From JAZSNL01 sp045536365 (GTDB lineage: Bacteria; Bacillota_I; Bacilli_A; ML615J-28; CAG-313), in contig JAZSNL010000013.1 in the NCBI GenBank assembly GCA_045536365.1, positions 10,062 through 74,061 on the forward strand: a stretch of 64,000 nucleotides of DNA, given 5' to 3'. The position numbers and the translations under genes are program-made. This document shows positions 35,155 through 43,440 of this stretch, one piece after another; position 1 is the first letter of the stretch; every line of letters starts with the position of its first letter. Below the pieces are notes generated by a model, which was not told the origin of the DNA, ran no database searches, and saw only the letters and a list, made by a program, of their open reading frames with translations.

Positions 35155-36825
35155 ATGGCTAAAATAAAAATTATGGCATTAGGTGGATTAGGTGAAAACG
35201 GTAAAAATATGTATATCGTTGAAGTTGATGACCGTATCTTTATCTTAGATGCAGGATTAAAGTATCCTGAGGTTGATATGTATGGTGTTGATGCGGTGGT
35301 ACCTAATTTATCATATTTAATGGAAAATAAAAATCGTATTGAAGGTATCTTTTTATCACATGGTCATTGTGATAATATGGGTGCTGTTAGTTATTTATTA
35401 AAAAATATTCCAGTTAGAGTATATGGAACACATTTAACTATTTCAATTTTAGAACATGAATTAACTGCAAATAAAATGCAAGTTAAGAAGTTTAAATTGT
35501 ATCGTATAAATGATTCAAAGGTTTTAAAATTTGGTGATGTTAAAGTTGTTTTCTATAATAGTACGCATAGTATTCCTGAAAGTATTGGGATTGCGGTGAT
35601 AACTACTGATGGCGCAATCGTCTATAGTACGGATTTTAATTTTGGATTACAGTTTGATGGTAAGTATGATACTTCTTTTAATCAAATATTAGAAATTAGT
35701 AAATCTAATGTATTAGTTTTATTATCAGAAAGTTTAGGTTTATCTAGTATTAATCGTGTTGTTAATGATTCTTTACTAGAATATAATTTTAATGCTTTAC
35801 TTAATAGAGCTAGTAAAAGAATAGTAGTATGTGCTTTTTCAACTGATTTAAATCGTATTCAAAAGATTATTGATTTATCTATTTCAAGAGGTAAAAAGAT
35901 TGCGATTGTTAGTAGTAAAAAACAACATGTTATTGATGTTGCGGTGGAGAATAAGTATTTAAGAATACCGAAAGAATCACAAGTTACATTAAAATTAATG
36001 GATGAAAATAATAAAAATGAAATTGATGATTTAGTTGTTATTGTAACAGGTGAAAGATTTGAACCTTATACAATAATAAGAAGAATGTCAGTAGGAGAAG
36101 ATAAATTAATTCATTTAGATCCATTAGATAAAGTTGTTTTAATGTGTCCTCCTATTCCCGGAACTGAAAAATATACTACTAATGCGGTGAATATTTTAAG
36201 TAAAAATGGTTGTGAAATTATTACTTTTGATAAATCAGTATTAAGAAGTACGCATGCAAGTAGAGAAGATTTAAAATTATTATATGCGATGATGAAACCT
36301 AAATATGTTATTCCTATTAAAGGTGAATATCGTCATTTATATGAACATAAACAACTTGCTTATTCTGTTGGATACAATGACTTCACTTGTTTAATGTTAG
36401 ATAATGGTCAAATAGCAGAGTTTAATAACGGTAAATTAGAGTCAGTAAATGAATTTATTGAAGTAGGTGATGTCTTCATTAATGGTCATTTAATTGGTGA
36501 GGTTACAGAAGATGTTATTCATGATCGAGAAAGTCTTGCGGTAGACGGGGTTGTTGTTGTTAATATTATTTATGATTTAAGAAAGAGAAAGATTGAATCT
36601 GATCCTATTATTGTATATAAAGGTGTTGTATTAAATGATTTAATGGAAGTATTAAATCAAAATATTACTTTAATGTGTAATAAACATGTTAATGCGGCAT
36701 TAACAAGAAAAGGTTTAGATTTAGATGATTTAAAAAATACATTAATAAATGAAATAACAAAAGTAGTTCATCGTATTTTGAAAAAACATGTTAATATTGT
36801 AATTAATTTATTAGAAAATAAATAG
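35155..36825 (+). CDS. rnj: RNase J-family protein, J2-like, with altered metal motif
   Basis: The product has 556 residues with the MBL/beta-CASP layout of RNase J: ALGGLGENGKNMY, LDAGLKYPE, the metal motif, STHSIPESIG, STDFNF and late STHASREDLKLL and KGEYRHLYEH. The metal motif is HGHCDN (His69, His71, Asp73, Asn74) in place of HxHxDH, and LSES replaces LSDS. Bacillus RNase J2 also has a damaged motif and acts mainly as a partner of J1, so this is probably a J2-like subunit with low activity. A J1 gene is not in the window. Confidence 0.87.
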   Translation: MAKIKIMALGGLGENGKNMYIVEVDDRIFILDAGLKYPEVDMYGVDAVVPNLSYLMENKNRIEGIFLSHGHCDNMGAVSYLLKNIPVRVYGTHLTISILEHELTANKMQVKKFKLYRINDSKVLKFGDVKVVFYNSTHSIPESIGIAVITTDGAIVYSTDFNFGLQFDGKYDTSFNQILEISKSNVLVLLSESLGLSSINRVVNDSLLEYNFNALLNRASKRIVVCAFSTDLNRIQKIIDLSISRGKKIAIVSSKKQHVIDVAVENKYLRIPKESQVTLKLMDENNKNEIDDLVVIVTGERFEPYTIIRRMSVGEDKLIHLDPLDKVVLMCPPIPGTEKYTTNAVNILSKNGCEIITFDKSVLRSTHASREDLKLLYAMMKPKYVIPIKGEYRHLYEHKQLAYSVGYNDFTCLMLDNGQIAEFNNGKLESVNEFIEVGDVFINGHLIGEVTEDVIHDRESLAVDGVVVVNIIYDLRKRKIESDPIIVYKGVVLNDLMEVLNQNITLMCNKHVNAALTRKGLDLDDLKNTLINEITKVVHRILKKHVNIVINLLENK

Positions 36826-36844
36826 ATAAGAAAGGAGTCAATCA

Positions 36845-37693
36845 ATGGATATTAAAGTAGAAAAAATAGTTGAAATAGCGTTATCAGAAGATAGTTATAA
36901 TAATGATATTACTTCACAAGCATTGATTGATAAAAATCTTATTTTATCAGGTAATTTCATTTGTAAAAATAGTGGTGTTTTATCTGGTATAAGTGTTGTT
37001 CAACAAGTATTTAAAAAAGCTTCTAATAAATTAGAATTTAATATTGTTAGAAAAGATGGTTCTTTTATTAACAAAGGTGATGTTGTTGCTTATGTAAAAG
37101 GACCAGTAAGAGATATTTTAAAAGCTGTTCAAACAGCAATTAATTTTTTAGAAAGATTAAGTGGTGTTGCGAGTATAACAAATAAATATGTTCAAGAATT
37201 AAAAGGTACTAAATGTGGTATTTTAGATACTAGAAATAATACACCAATTTATCGTAGTTTAGAAAAAAAAGCTGTTCTTCATGGTGGAGGTATTAATAGC
37301 AGATCTAGTTTAGCTGATTATATTGTTATTGAAACTAATCATATAGAAGCATTAGGAAGTGTTTCTCATGCGGTGGATTTAGCTTTATTAAAGGCTCAGA
37401 TTTACGGTAATATTACAATTGAAGTAGAAGTTGAAACAAAAGAAGAATTTTTAGAAGCTCTTGATACAGAATGTAATTTTATTACTTTAGTTAATATGAA
37501 TCTTGATTTAATTAAGGAATTAGTAAAACTTAATAATAAAAATAAAAAACTTGCGGTAAAAGGAAATATTCCTGTTACCCAAGCAAGAAGTTATGCATTA
37601 ACTGGTGTTGATTATTTATATATTGATACTTTAACTAATTCTTATAAAGCAATAGAATTTGATTTTAGATTTTATAAGAGGTTAAAAAAATGA
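36845..37693 (+). CDS. nadC: NadC-like phosphoribosyltransferase with degenerate active site
   Basis: The product has 282 residues with full-length homology to nicotinate-nucleotide pyrophosphorylase (AVQTAINFLERLSGVAS; GILDTR; AVLHGGGIN; TNHIEALGS). Several substrate-binding residues differ from the usual pattern. DTRK is DTRN (Asn131), NHR is NSR (Ser152), and IKDNH is IETNH (Glu163, Thr164). No nadA or nadB is nearby. The enzyme may have lost quinolinate activity or act on another substrate, and the symbol marks the family only. Confidence 0.75.
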   Translation: MDIKVEKIVEIALSEDSYNNDITSQALIDKNLILSGNFICKNSGVLSGISVVQQVFKKASNKLEFNIVRKDGSFINKGDVVAYVKGPVRDILKAVQTAINFLERLSGVASITNKYVQELKGTKCGILDTRNNTPIYRSLEKKAVLHGGGINSRSSLADYIVIETNHIEALGSVSHAVDLALLKAQIYGNITIEVEVETKEEFLEALDTECNFITLVNMNLDLIKELVKLNNKNKKLAVKGNIPVTQARSYALTGVDYLYIDTLTNSYKAIEFDFRFYKRLKK

Positions 37694-38769
37694 AAATATT
37701 AACAATATGTGATTCATTTAAAGGAACATTATCATCTAAAGAAATAGGAATTATTGTATCAAATGAATTAAATAATAAAGGTCATATTGCAGATTATGTT
37801 TCTATTTCAGATGGAGGAGAAGGATTTATTGATTCTTTTTCTGAAATATTAAATGTTTTACCAAAGAAATTAATAACTCAAGGACCTCTTCCTCATCAAA
37901 AAGTTACAGCAAAATATCTAGTTAAAGAACAAACAGGGTTTGTTGAATTAGCTCAATCTGCTGGGATAACTTTAATTGATAAGCTTGCGCCATATGAAAC
38001 TAATACTTATGGTGTAGGAGAAGTTATTAAACATTTAATATTAAATGAAGGTGTTAATAAAATATACTTAGGTGTTGGCGGATCTGCAACGATTGACCTA
38101 GGTGTAGGGATGTTAGAAGCACTTGGAGTTAAGTTTTATGACGGAAATAATCGTTTAATAAAAAACGTTTCTCAAAAGGATTTAAGAAACATTTATCACT
38201 TAGATACTACTGAATTATATGATTTAATTAAAGGAATTGAGTTTAACGTTATGTCTGATGTATCTTCCCCTATTCTTGGTGATATGGGAGGATTAAGGGT
38301 TTATACCCCACAAAAAGGAGCAAGTATTGAAGATTTAGATATAATGGAAGAAAACATTAAATCTTTTATTAAAATGGTCCAAAAAGACATTAATGAAAGT
38401 TTTTCTGATCAAGAGTATTTAGGTGCTGCTGGTGGTATAAATTATAGTTTAAAGCATTTCTTAAACGCTCATATTAAACTTGGCATTACTGCATTATTAG
38501 AAATTATTAATTTTAAGGAAAAAATTAAAGAATATGATATAATAATATCAGGTGAAGGTAAATTTGATTATCAAACTCTACAAGGTAAAGTAATAAAAGG
38601 AATAATGGAATATAATCCTAAAAGATTAGTTATTATTTCTGCTATTAATGAATTACCTAATATTGATATGGAAGTTTATTCTATCGTACCTAGTATTGCA
38701 GGGATGGATGAGTCATTAAATCATCCTCATGAATGTTTAAGAAAATTAATTAGAAATATAGAGTTGTAA
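37690..38769 (+). CDS. Glycerate kinase
   Basis: This 359-residue protein of the GlxK/GarK glycerate kinase family has DSFKGTLSSKE at the N-terminus, SDGGEGFIDSF, YLGVGGSATIDLGVGMLEALG and SGEGKFDYQTLQGKV. It phosphorylates D-glycerate to 2- or 3-phosphoglycerate. It overlaps the NadC-like gene by 4 bp (ATGA). Confidence 0.93.
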   Translation: MKILTICDSFKGTLSSKEIGIIVSNELNNKGHIADYVSISDGGEGFIDSFSEILNVLPKKLITQGPLPHQKVTAKYLVKEQTGFVELAQSAGITLIDKLAPYETNTYGVGEVIKHLILNEGVNKIYLGVGGSATIDLGVGMLEALGVKFYDGNNRLIKNVSQKDLRNIYHLDTTELYDLIKGIEFNVMSDVSSPILGDMGGLRVYTPQKGASIEDLDIMEENIKSFIKMVQKDINESFSDQEYLGAAGGINYSLKHFLNAHIKLGITALLEIINFKEKIKEYDIIISGEGKFDYQTLQGKVIKGIMEYNPKRLVIISAINELPNIDMEVYSIVPSIAGMDESLNHPHECLRKLIRNIEL

Positions 38770-38787
38770 TAAAAGTAGGAATTAATT

Positions 38788-39198
38788 ATGAAAAAAGTAA
38801 TAGTAAGACAAAAAACAGGTGGAAATGAATGGATTAGTTTTGCAGCAACAATCGCTTTTTTAGCTGGTAGTATTTTAATGATAATATCTCATTTTAATAA
38901 AAAAGTTGATGCTACAATTCCGATTTTAATCGCCTTTATCGCATGTACAGTAGTAGTAGGATTAATAACATTAAGATTATTTATGACTAGAAATGTTATT
39001 ATTGAAAAGAATAATAAATTAATAATGAAAGGTATTTTTTATAATACTGTTATTAATTTAGATAAAGTAGAATATATTAAATATTTTCAAAAAAGAAATG
39101 AATTGAAAATTAAGATTAAAAAAGCAGAGTATATTTTTATTCCTAAAACAATCGATCTTGAATATTTTCAACAAATAGAAAAATTTGATTTAATATAA
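38788..39198 (+). CDS. Two-TM membrane protein with PH-like domain
   Basis: A 136-residue protein with helices at about 18-37 and 43-65, followed by a 70-residue beta-rich part (NVIIEKNNKLIMKG, NLDKVEYIKYF) like small PH-domain membrane proteins. The general plan resembles the protein at 94-603, but the sequences are not obviously related. Function unknown. Confidence 0.75.
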   Translation: MKKVIVRQKTGGNEWISFAATIAFLAGSILMIISHFNKKVDATIPILIAFIACTVVVGLITLRLFMTRNVIIEKNNKLIMKGIFYNTVINLDKVEYIKYFQKRNELKIKIKKAEYIFIPKTIDLEYFQQIEKFDLI

Positions 39199-39209
39199 AA
39201 GGTAATTAT

Positions 39210-39614
39210 ATGAAAAAATTAATTATATCAATAATGATATTAGTTACTCTTATTACATTATCTTCTTGTATAAAATATACTAGTTCTTTTAAAGCAATAG
39301 GTCTTGTAAGAAGTAATAATTCACATAGCTGCAGTGCTAGTTTTCATTCACTTGAAGGACAATTGGTATTTAAAATAAAAAAATCTGATTTAGGTACTTC
39401 AGAAGGAGATATTAGCTATTCAATTGTTGTTGAACAAGGAGAAGTTAAATTATCTTATGATATCTATGGAGTAAAAGAAGACCTTGCGTTTGTAAAATCT
39501 GGTGAATCAGTAAATAGCCGCGGAGGTTATGTAGAAACTGGTAAATATGTTTATATTATTATTGAAGGTACTAATAACGCAAGAGGTAAAGTAACAGTTG
39601 AATTAGATAATTAA
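39210..39614 (+). CDS. Small lipoprotein of unknown function
   Basis: A 134-residue protein with a lipoprotein signal (lipobox LSSC, Cys20) and a beta-rich mature part ending in GKVTVELDN. The family is not recognised. It is the last gene of the transcript, with AAAGGT before the ATG and a terminator at the stop. Confidence 0.8.
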   Translation: MKKLIISIMILVTLITLSSCIKYTSSFKAIGLVRSNNSHSCSASFHSLEGQLVFKIKKSDLGTSEGDISYSIVVEQGEVKLSYDIYGVKEDLAFVKSGESVNSRGGYVETGKYVYIIIEGTNNARGKVTVELDN

Positions 39615-39658
39615 AAGGGATAACATACGAACATTGTTCGTTGTTATCCCTTTTTTAC
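39614..39658. terminator. Bidirectional terminator between lipoprotein and histidine kinase genes
   Basis: GGGATAAC pairs with GTTATCCC and the inner ACGAAC with GTTCGT, with a one-base bulge, flanked by A- and T-runs. It serves both convergent genes. Confidence 0.9.
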
Positions 39659-40939
39659 TTAAAATAAAATTGTAATTTTAAAAGTCCTTTTAGTAATTTG
39701 ATAATCTAATGTCAATCCATGAGTTCTAACAAATTTTTCAATTGATTTAGTACCTAACCCATGAGAATCTTTTTTACTAGTAGGTAGATTATCATCACCA
39801 ATACTAACTTTGCCTCTAAAGTTATTTTTAACTTGTAAGATTAATCGTCCATTATTATTAATAAATTTAAATCTAATATATCTATTTTCATTTATTGATA
39901 AAGATGCGGTAACAGCATTATCTAAAATATTAGATATTACTAAAACAAGTTCATCAATAGGAACAGTTAAAATAGATTCGAAATCATCAATAATAACTTC
40001 AAATTTAATATTATGTTTTTGACATTTATTATAATAGTATTCAAGAATACTATTAAGAAAAGGCTCTTTTGTAAAAGTTAAAGTTGTTGTACTTTCAACC
40101 ATATCTTGATAACTAGATAATAAATCTAAAGCTTCATCAACATTACCAGCTTTTAATAAGCTAATTGATGTAACTATTAAGTGTTTCATATCATGTCTTA
40201 AAATTCTTAAGTCATTATCTTTTTGATTTTTAATAACAGCATTTTCTTGAATAATTTCAATTTGTCTTCTTAATACTGTTTTATCAACAGACTCAGAAAT
40301 TGTTCTGTTATAAAAATAAACAAAAATATAAATACCAACAATTGATATAAAATAAACACTTAAAATACCAACACCAAATACTTCTAATCTTAAAGGAGGA
40401 TCGTTAGTTATTGATAATAAAAATTGATAAGCAATAATTTCGCCAATAATCCCAACCGCATAAATAGTAAGTAATACTAAAAACTTTGGTATTATTTTTT
40501 CTACTAAATTATGTAGTTTTGCGTAAGCAAAATACAAAAAAGCAAAAACAATTGGAAAACAAGCGATATAACAAATAATGATTGCGGTAGAATTATTTTT
40601 AAAAATACGATATAACATTGGATCAAATATATAAATTAAGAAAAATCCAATAAATACATTTAAAATACAAGTTATTAATGAAAGCTTTTCTTTTTTAGAA
40701 ATAATCGATACAATAATAGATTCAGGGACATATATTGTTAATATCAACCAACCTAATAATTTAGCATCTTTATAATTAACAAAAAGAAGAAGATTTAAAG
40801 TTAATAAAACAAGAGTAGATGGAATAATAATCAATAATGTTTTTTTAATTGAATACTTACTTCCTGTTACAGATATTAAAGCTAAGATATAAAAAATAGT
40901 ATTAAATACAATAGGGAAAATATTATTTACATGTGTCAT
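39659..40939 (-). CDS. AgrC-like sensor histidine kinase (GHKL type)
   Basis: The product has 426 residues. About six membrane helices fill residues 5-215, followed by a linker and a GHKL kinase domain. The phospho-accepting His lies in RILRHDMKHL (about residue 248), the N-box is SNILDNAVTAS and the G-box is SHGLGTKSIEKF. This layout is that of quorum-sensing type AgrC/ComD kinases that detect peptides. It ends one base before the regulator gene. No agrB or agrD is visible here. Confidence 0.92.
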   Translation of the reverse strand: MTHVNNIFPIVFNTIFYILALISVTGSKYSIKKTLLIIIPSTLVLLTLNLLLFVNYKDAKLLGWLILTIYVPESIIVSIISKKEKLSLITCILNVFIGFFLIYIFDPMLYRIFKNNSTAIIICYIACFPIVFAFLYFAYAKLHNLVEKIIPKFLVLLTIYAVGIIGEIIAYQFLLSITNDPPLRLEVFGVGILSVYFISIVGIYIFVYFYNRTISESVDKTVLRRQIEIIQENAVIKNQKDNDLRILRHDMKHLIVTSISLLKAGNVDEALDLLSSYQDMVESTTTLTFTKEPFLNSILEYYYNKCQKHNIKFEVIIDDFESILTVPIDELVLVISNILDNAVTASLSINENRYIRFKFINNNGRLILQVKNNFRGKVSIGDDNLPTSKKDSHGLGTKSIEKFVRTHGLTLDYQITKRTFKITILF

Positions 40940-40940
40940 A

Positions 40941-41675
40941 TTAATCTCCTATTAAATAATTAATATATTGTTTCTTAACTTGTGCAAAGTTTCTTAATGA
41001 AATAGGAACTATTGAACCATCTTTAAGAATAAATGCATATCCTTTAATTTCTTTAATTTGATTCATATTAACAATATATGAAACATGACAATTAATGAAA
41101 TTATATAAGGTAAAATCAAAAGGAATTGAATTAATAAATTTATTCTTTAAAATAGGAGAATAAATGAATTCTCCATTTGTAAGATGAAACATCATTCTTC
41201 TTTCAACTAATTCAATATAAGCAATTTTGTTTATTTCAATAGAAACAATATTTAAATCACTTGTTTTAAATGAAAAAGTATTCTTTAATTGAACATTTAA
41301 TTTTGAAGTAAGATCATCTAATTTTCTATTAAATGTTTCTTTTTCAAAAGGCTTAATAATATAATCATAAGCCTTTACTTCAAACGCATCTACAGCAAAT
41401 TCCCTTGAAGTAGTGATATAAATAATAATTCCATCTCGATCAAATTCTCTTATTTTTTTACCAACTTCAATACCATTAATCGGCATTACAATATCTAAAA
41501 AATAAGCATCAATCTTATTTTCTCCTTCATCAAAAGATAAATAATTAATTAATTCTTTAGGATCATTATAAGTTAATAATTCAAGAGGAATATTTAATTT
41601 ATCACAATATTCAGTTATAAATGAACTTGTTTTTTGTAACTCATTTAAGTCATCATCACATATAACTATTCTCAT
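40941..41675 (-). CDS. AgrA-like response regulator with LytTR DNA-binding domain
   Basis: This 244-residue protein has a receiver domain with the acidic pocket CDDD, phospho-acceptor Asp61 (FLDIVMP) and Lys in IIKPF, then a LytTR domain from about residue 140 (SIEINKIAYIELVERRM, NCHVSYIVNMNQIKEI). LytTR proteins bind paired 9-bp direct repeats about 21 bp apart. Just such a pair lies at 41829-41858, upstream of the divergent surface gene cluster, so that cluster is the probable target. Confidence 0.93.
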   Translation of the reverse strand: MRIVICDDDLNELQKTSSFITEYCDKLNIPLELLTYNDPKELINYLSFDEGENKIDAYFLDIVMPINGIEVGKKIREFDRDGIIIYITTSREFAVDAFEVKAYDYIIKPFEKETFNRKLDDLTSKLNVQLKNTFSFKTSDLNIVSIEINKIAYIELVERRMMFHLTNGEFIYSPILKNKFINSIPFDFTLYNFINCHVSYIVNMNQIKEIKGYAFILKDGSIVPISLRNFAQVKKQYINYLIGD

Positions 41676-41705
41676 AATATCACTCCTATATTATTTATTG
41701 TTAAC

Positions 41706-41734
41706 ATTATATCATTATTTATTTTATTAGTCAA
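41706..41734 (-). promoter_or_regulatory. Promoter of the two-component system
   Basis: On the minus strand, TTGACT (41734-41729), a 17-bp spacer and TATAAT (41711-41706) lie 30 bp before the response regulator start. Confidence 0.82.
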
Positions 41735-41828
41735 ATCATTATTTTTATTAAATTAGTAATATTTACCAAAAATAATCATAAAATTAGGTAGACTTTACTT
41801 ATATTTAATAAAAAACTATGTATTAAAA

Positions 41829-41858
41829 ATACACTTTTTAGTGTCGAAAATGCACTTT
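41829..41858. promoter_or_regulatory. Putative LytTR binding site (two 9-bp direct repeats, 21-bp period)
   Basis: ATACACTTT (41829-41837) and ATGCACTTT (41850-41858) are direct repeats with a 12-bp spacer. Read on the minus strand they are AAAGTGTAT and AAAGTGCAT, each matching the LytTR consensus [TA][AC][CA]GTTN[AG][TG] at 8 of 9 positions. The spacing is that of known LytTR sites. They end 23 bp before the extended -10 of the cluster, a typical activator position. Confidence 0.65.
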
Positions 41859-41881
41859 TTTTCTTATTAAAATAACGAAAA

Positions 41882-41890
41882 TGTTATAAT
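41882..41890 (+). promoter_or_regulatory. Extended -10 promoter of the surface assembly cluster
   Basis: TGT-TATAAT (41882-41890) is a strong extended -10, but the -35 region (CTTATT, about 41862) is poor. A weak -35 beside an activator site fits a LytTR-activated promoter. Confidence 0.65.
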
Positions 41891-41980
41891 ACTATTGTAT
41901 TTTAGATTACTATGTCTCTTTTCGCATAGAATTAGAATATAATAGAGTAAAAAAATATTTAAAAAAAGGAGAAAAAATAT

Positions 41981-42685
41981 ATGAAAAGAAGAAGCTTAAC
42001 TCTTGTTGTTTGTTTACTTGCAACACTTTCACTAGCAAGTGTAGGTTTTGCGGCATGGGTAATTTCAGCAGGAGCAACTGAACAATTAACTGGTAATATC
42101 CTAGTTGAAGATGTATCTGATGAAAGATTACAAATTACAGAATTAGATATGACTAATGAAAATTTCATTTTTGGATATGGAACAAAAGGAACTAACAGTT
42201 GGTTAAAATATGATGAAGGAGATGCAGCTCAATCATTAGAATCTACAATTACTTTCAAATTATCTTATAAAACTGGCTCAACTCCAGTAGTTACTTCTGG
42301 TGGAGAGCAAAATACTACATTAACAGTAAAATGGGATGATGCAACACAAACTTTCTTGGAAGATGCAGTTGAAAAAGGGTATATCAAAGAAGTTCCTGCA
42401 TTAACACCAAGTTTAAGTGGAGATACTTACAGTGTTACTGTTACTTTCCAATGGGGAGAATTATTTAATAGTGAAAATCCTTTCAAGTGGTATAATGATC
42501 ATAAAGTAAGTGATGAATATACATGGGTAACAGCAACAGGTCTTCCAGGTGTAAAAGGTGCAGATGGAACAACTACTAAAACTTATGGTGATCATGCAGC
42601 TGAATTCTTAACAGCTATGTATCAATACTTCGATGATGGAACTCAAGCATATACTATTTTAGTTGATGCACAACCTTTAGAATAA
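41981..42685 (+). CDS. TasA/CalY-like secreted protein A (SipW-type signal)
   Basis: This 234-residue protein begins with a signal of SipW-dependent type: a hydrophobic stretch, then SVGFAAWVISAGATEQLTGN, comparable to the GxxAxF...TFxSG region of TasA and CalY (camelysin). The mature part is beta-rich. It shares the motif F-x-WGELFNSENP with protein B. Such proteins form extracellular fibres after cleavage by SipW. It has no Cys pair or sorting signal. AAAGGAG precedes the ATG. It is the first gene of the cluster and therefore a likely major subunit. Confidence 0.75.
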   Translation: MKRRSLTLVVCLLATLSLASVGFAAWVISAGATEQLTGNILVEDVSDERLQITELDMTNENFIFGYGTKGTNSWLKYDEGDAAQSLESTITFKLSYKTGSTPVVTSGGEQNTTLTVKWDDATQTFLEDAVEKGYIKEVPALTPSLSGDTYSVTVTFQWGELFNSENPFKWYNDHKVSDEYTWVTATGLPGVKGADGTTTKTYGDHAAEFLTAMYQYFDDGTQAYTILVDAQPLE

Positions 42686-42702
42686 TAATAGAGGTGTAAA
42701 TA

Positions 42703-43425
42703 ATGGCTAGATTAACAAGAAATTCTTATAAAAGAAAAATTATTTTATTTGGTGTTTTTGTATTTATGTCAATTGCATTAATCTCTACAGGTTTTGCTGC
42801 ATGGGTTATGTCAAGTGATGCTGAAGATACTACACAAGGTAATGTAAGTGTTGGTATTGTTAATGATGCTTCATTAAAAATTAATGTTACTAATAAAGCT
42901 GATTTAGAAGCTTTTACATTCTTATTTGAACCTGCTAAGGATGATAATACTGGTAGAGTTCGTTTAGATAGTGATGATCCTAAGACTGAAGAATTAACTT
43001 TCACTATTGAAGGTAATATTACAAATGCTGAAATCTTAGCTACTGATGGTTTCACTATTGAAATGTTATTACCTGAGGGTATGCAAAAGGCGATTGAATT
43101 AAATTATATTGTTGCGCCTGAATGTGTTGGTGAAGCTAAAGTTATTACTTTAGATGGTGAAGGAAACTTTAGTTATACATTAACTTTTAAATGGGGTACT
43201 GCATTTGAAGGTATTAATCCATCTTTATATTTTGATAATGATGAAGATGGTTTAGCTGTTTCTGATGCGGAAGTTAAAACTATTTTAGAGGATTTACGTG
43301 CTTGTGTATTTAATTATTATGATGTTTTAAATACTCCAGGTGCTAATCGTGCTGAAGTTATTGAAGCACATAAAGCTGATGAACTTCCTAAGTTCACAGT
43401 TACATTAATTGCAAAAGCTAACTAG
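42703..43425 (+). CDS. TasA/CalY-like secreted protein B
   Basis: The product has 240 residues with a longer basic N-terminus and the same signal core (STGFAAWVMSS). The mature domain shares with protein A the segment FKWGTAFEGINP and the same order of elements, so the two are paralogues. It lies 17 bp behind protein A and directly before the signal peptidase gene, as tasA-like genes and sipW usually lie together. AGAGGTG is the ribosome site. Confidence 0.75.
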   Translation: MARLTRNSYKRKIILFGVFVFMSIALISTGFAAWVMSSDAEDTTQGNVSVGIVNDASLKINVTNKADLEAFTFLFEPAKDDNTGRVRLDSDDPKTEELTFTIEGNITNAEILATDGFTIEMLLPEGMQKAIELNYIVAPECVGEAKVITLDGEGNFSYTLTFKWGTAFEGINPSLYFDNDEDGLAVSDAEVKTILEDLRACVFNYYDVLNTPGANRAEVIEAHKADELPKFTVTLIAKAN

Positions 43426-43440
43426 GATTGATAGAATCGT

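Larger units (their letters stand above)
41676..41980. other. 305-bp divergent control region
   Basis: This gene-free stretch between the two-component system and the surface gene cluster holds the minus-strand promoter (41706-41734), the LytTR-type repeat pair (41829-41858) and the plus-strand extended -10 (41882-41890). A further TATAAT at 41938-41943 lacks a good -35. About 90 bases of leader follow the first promoter. Confidence 0.75.
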
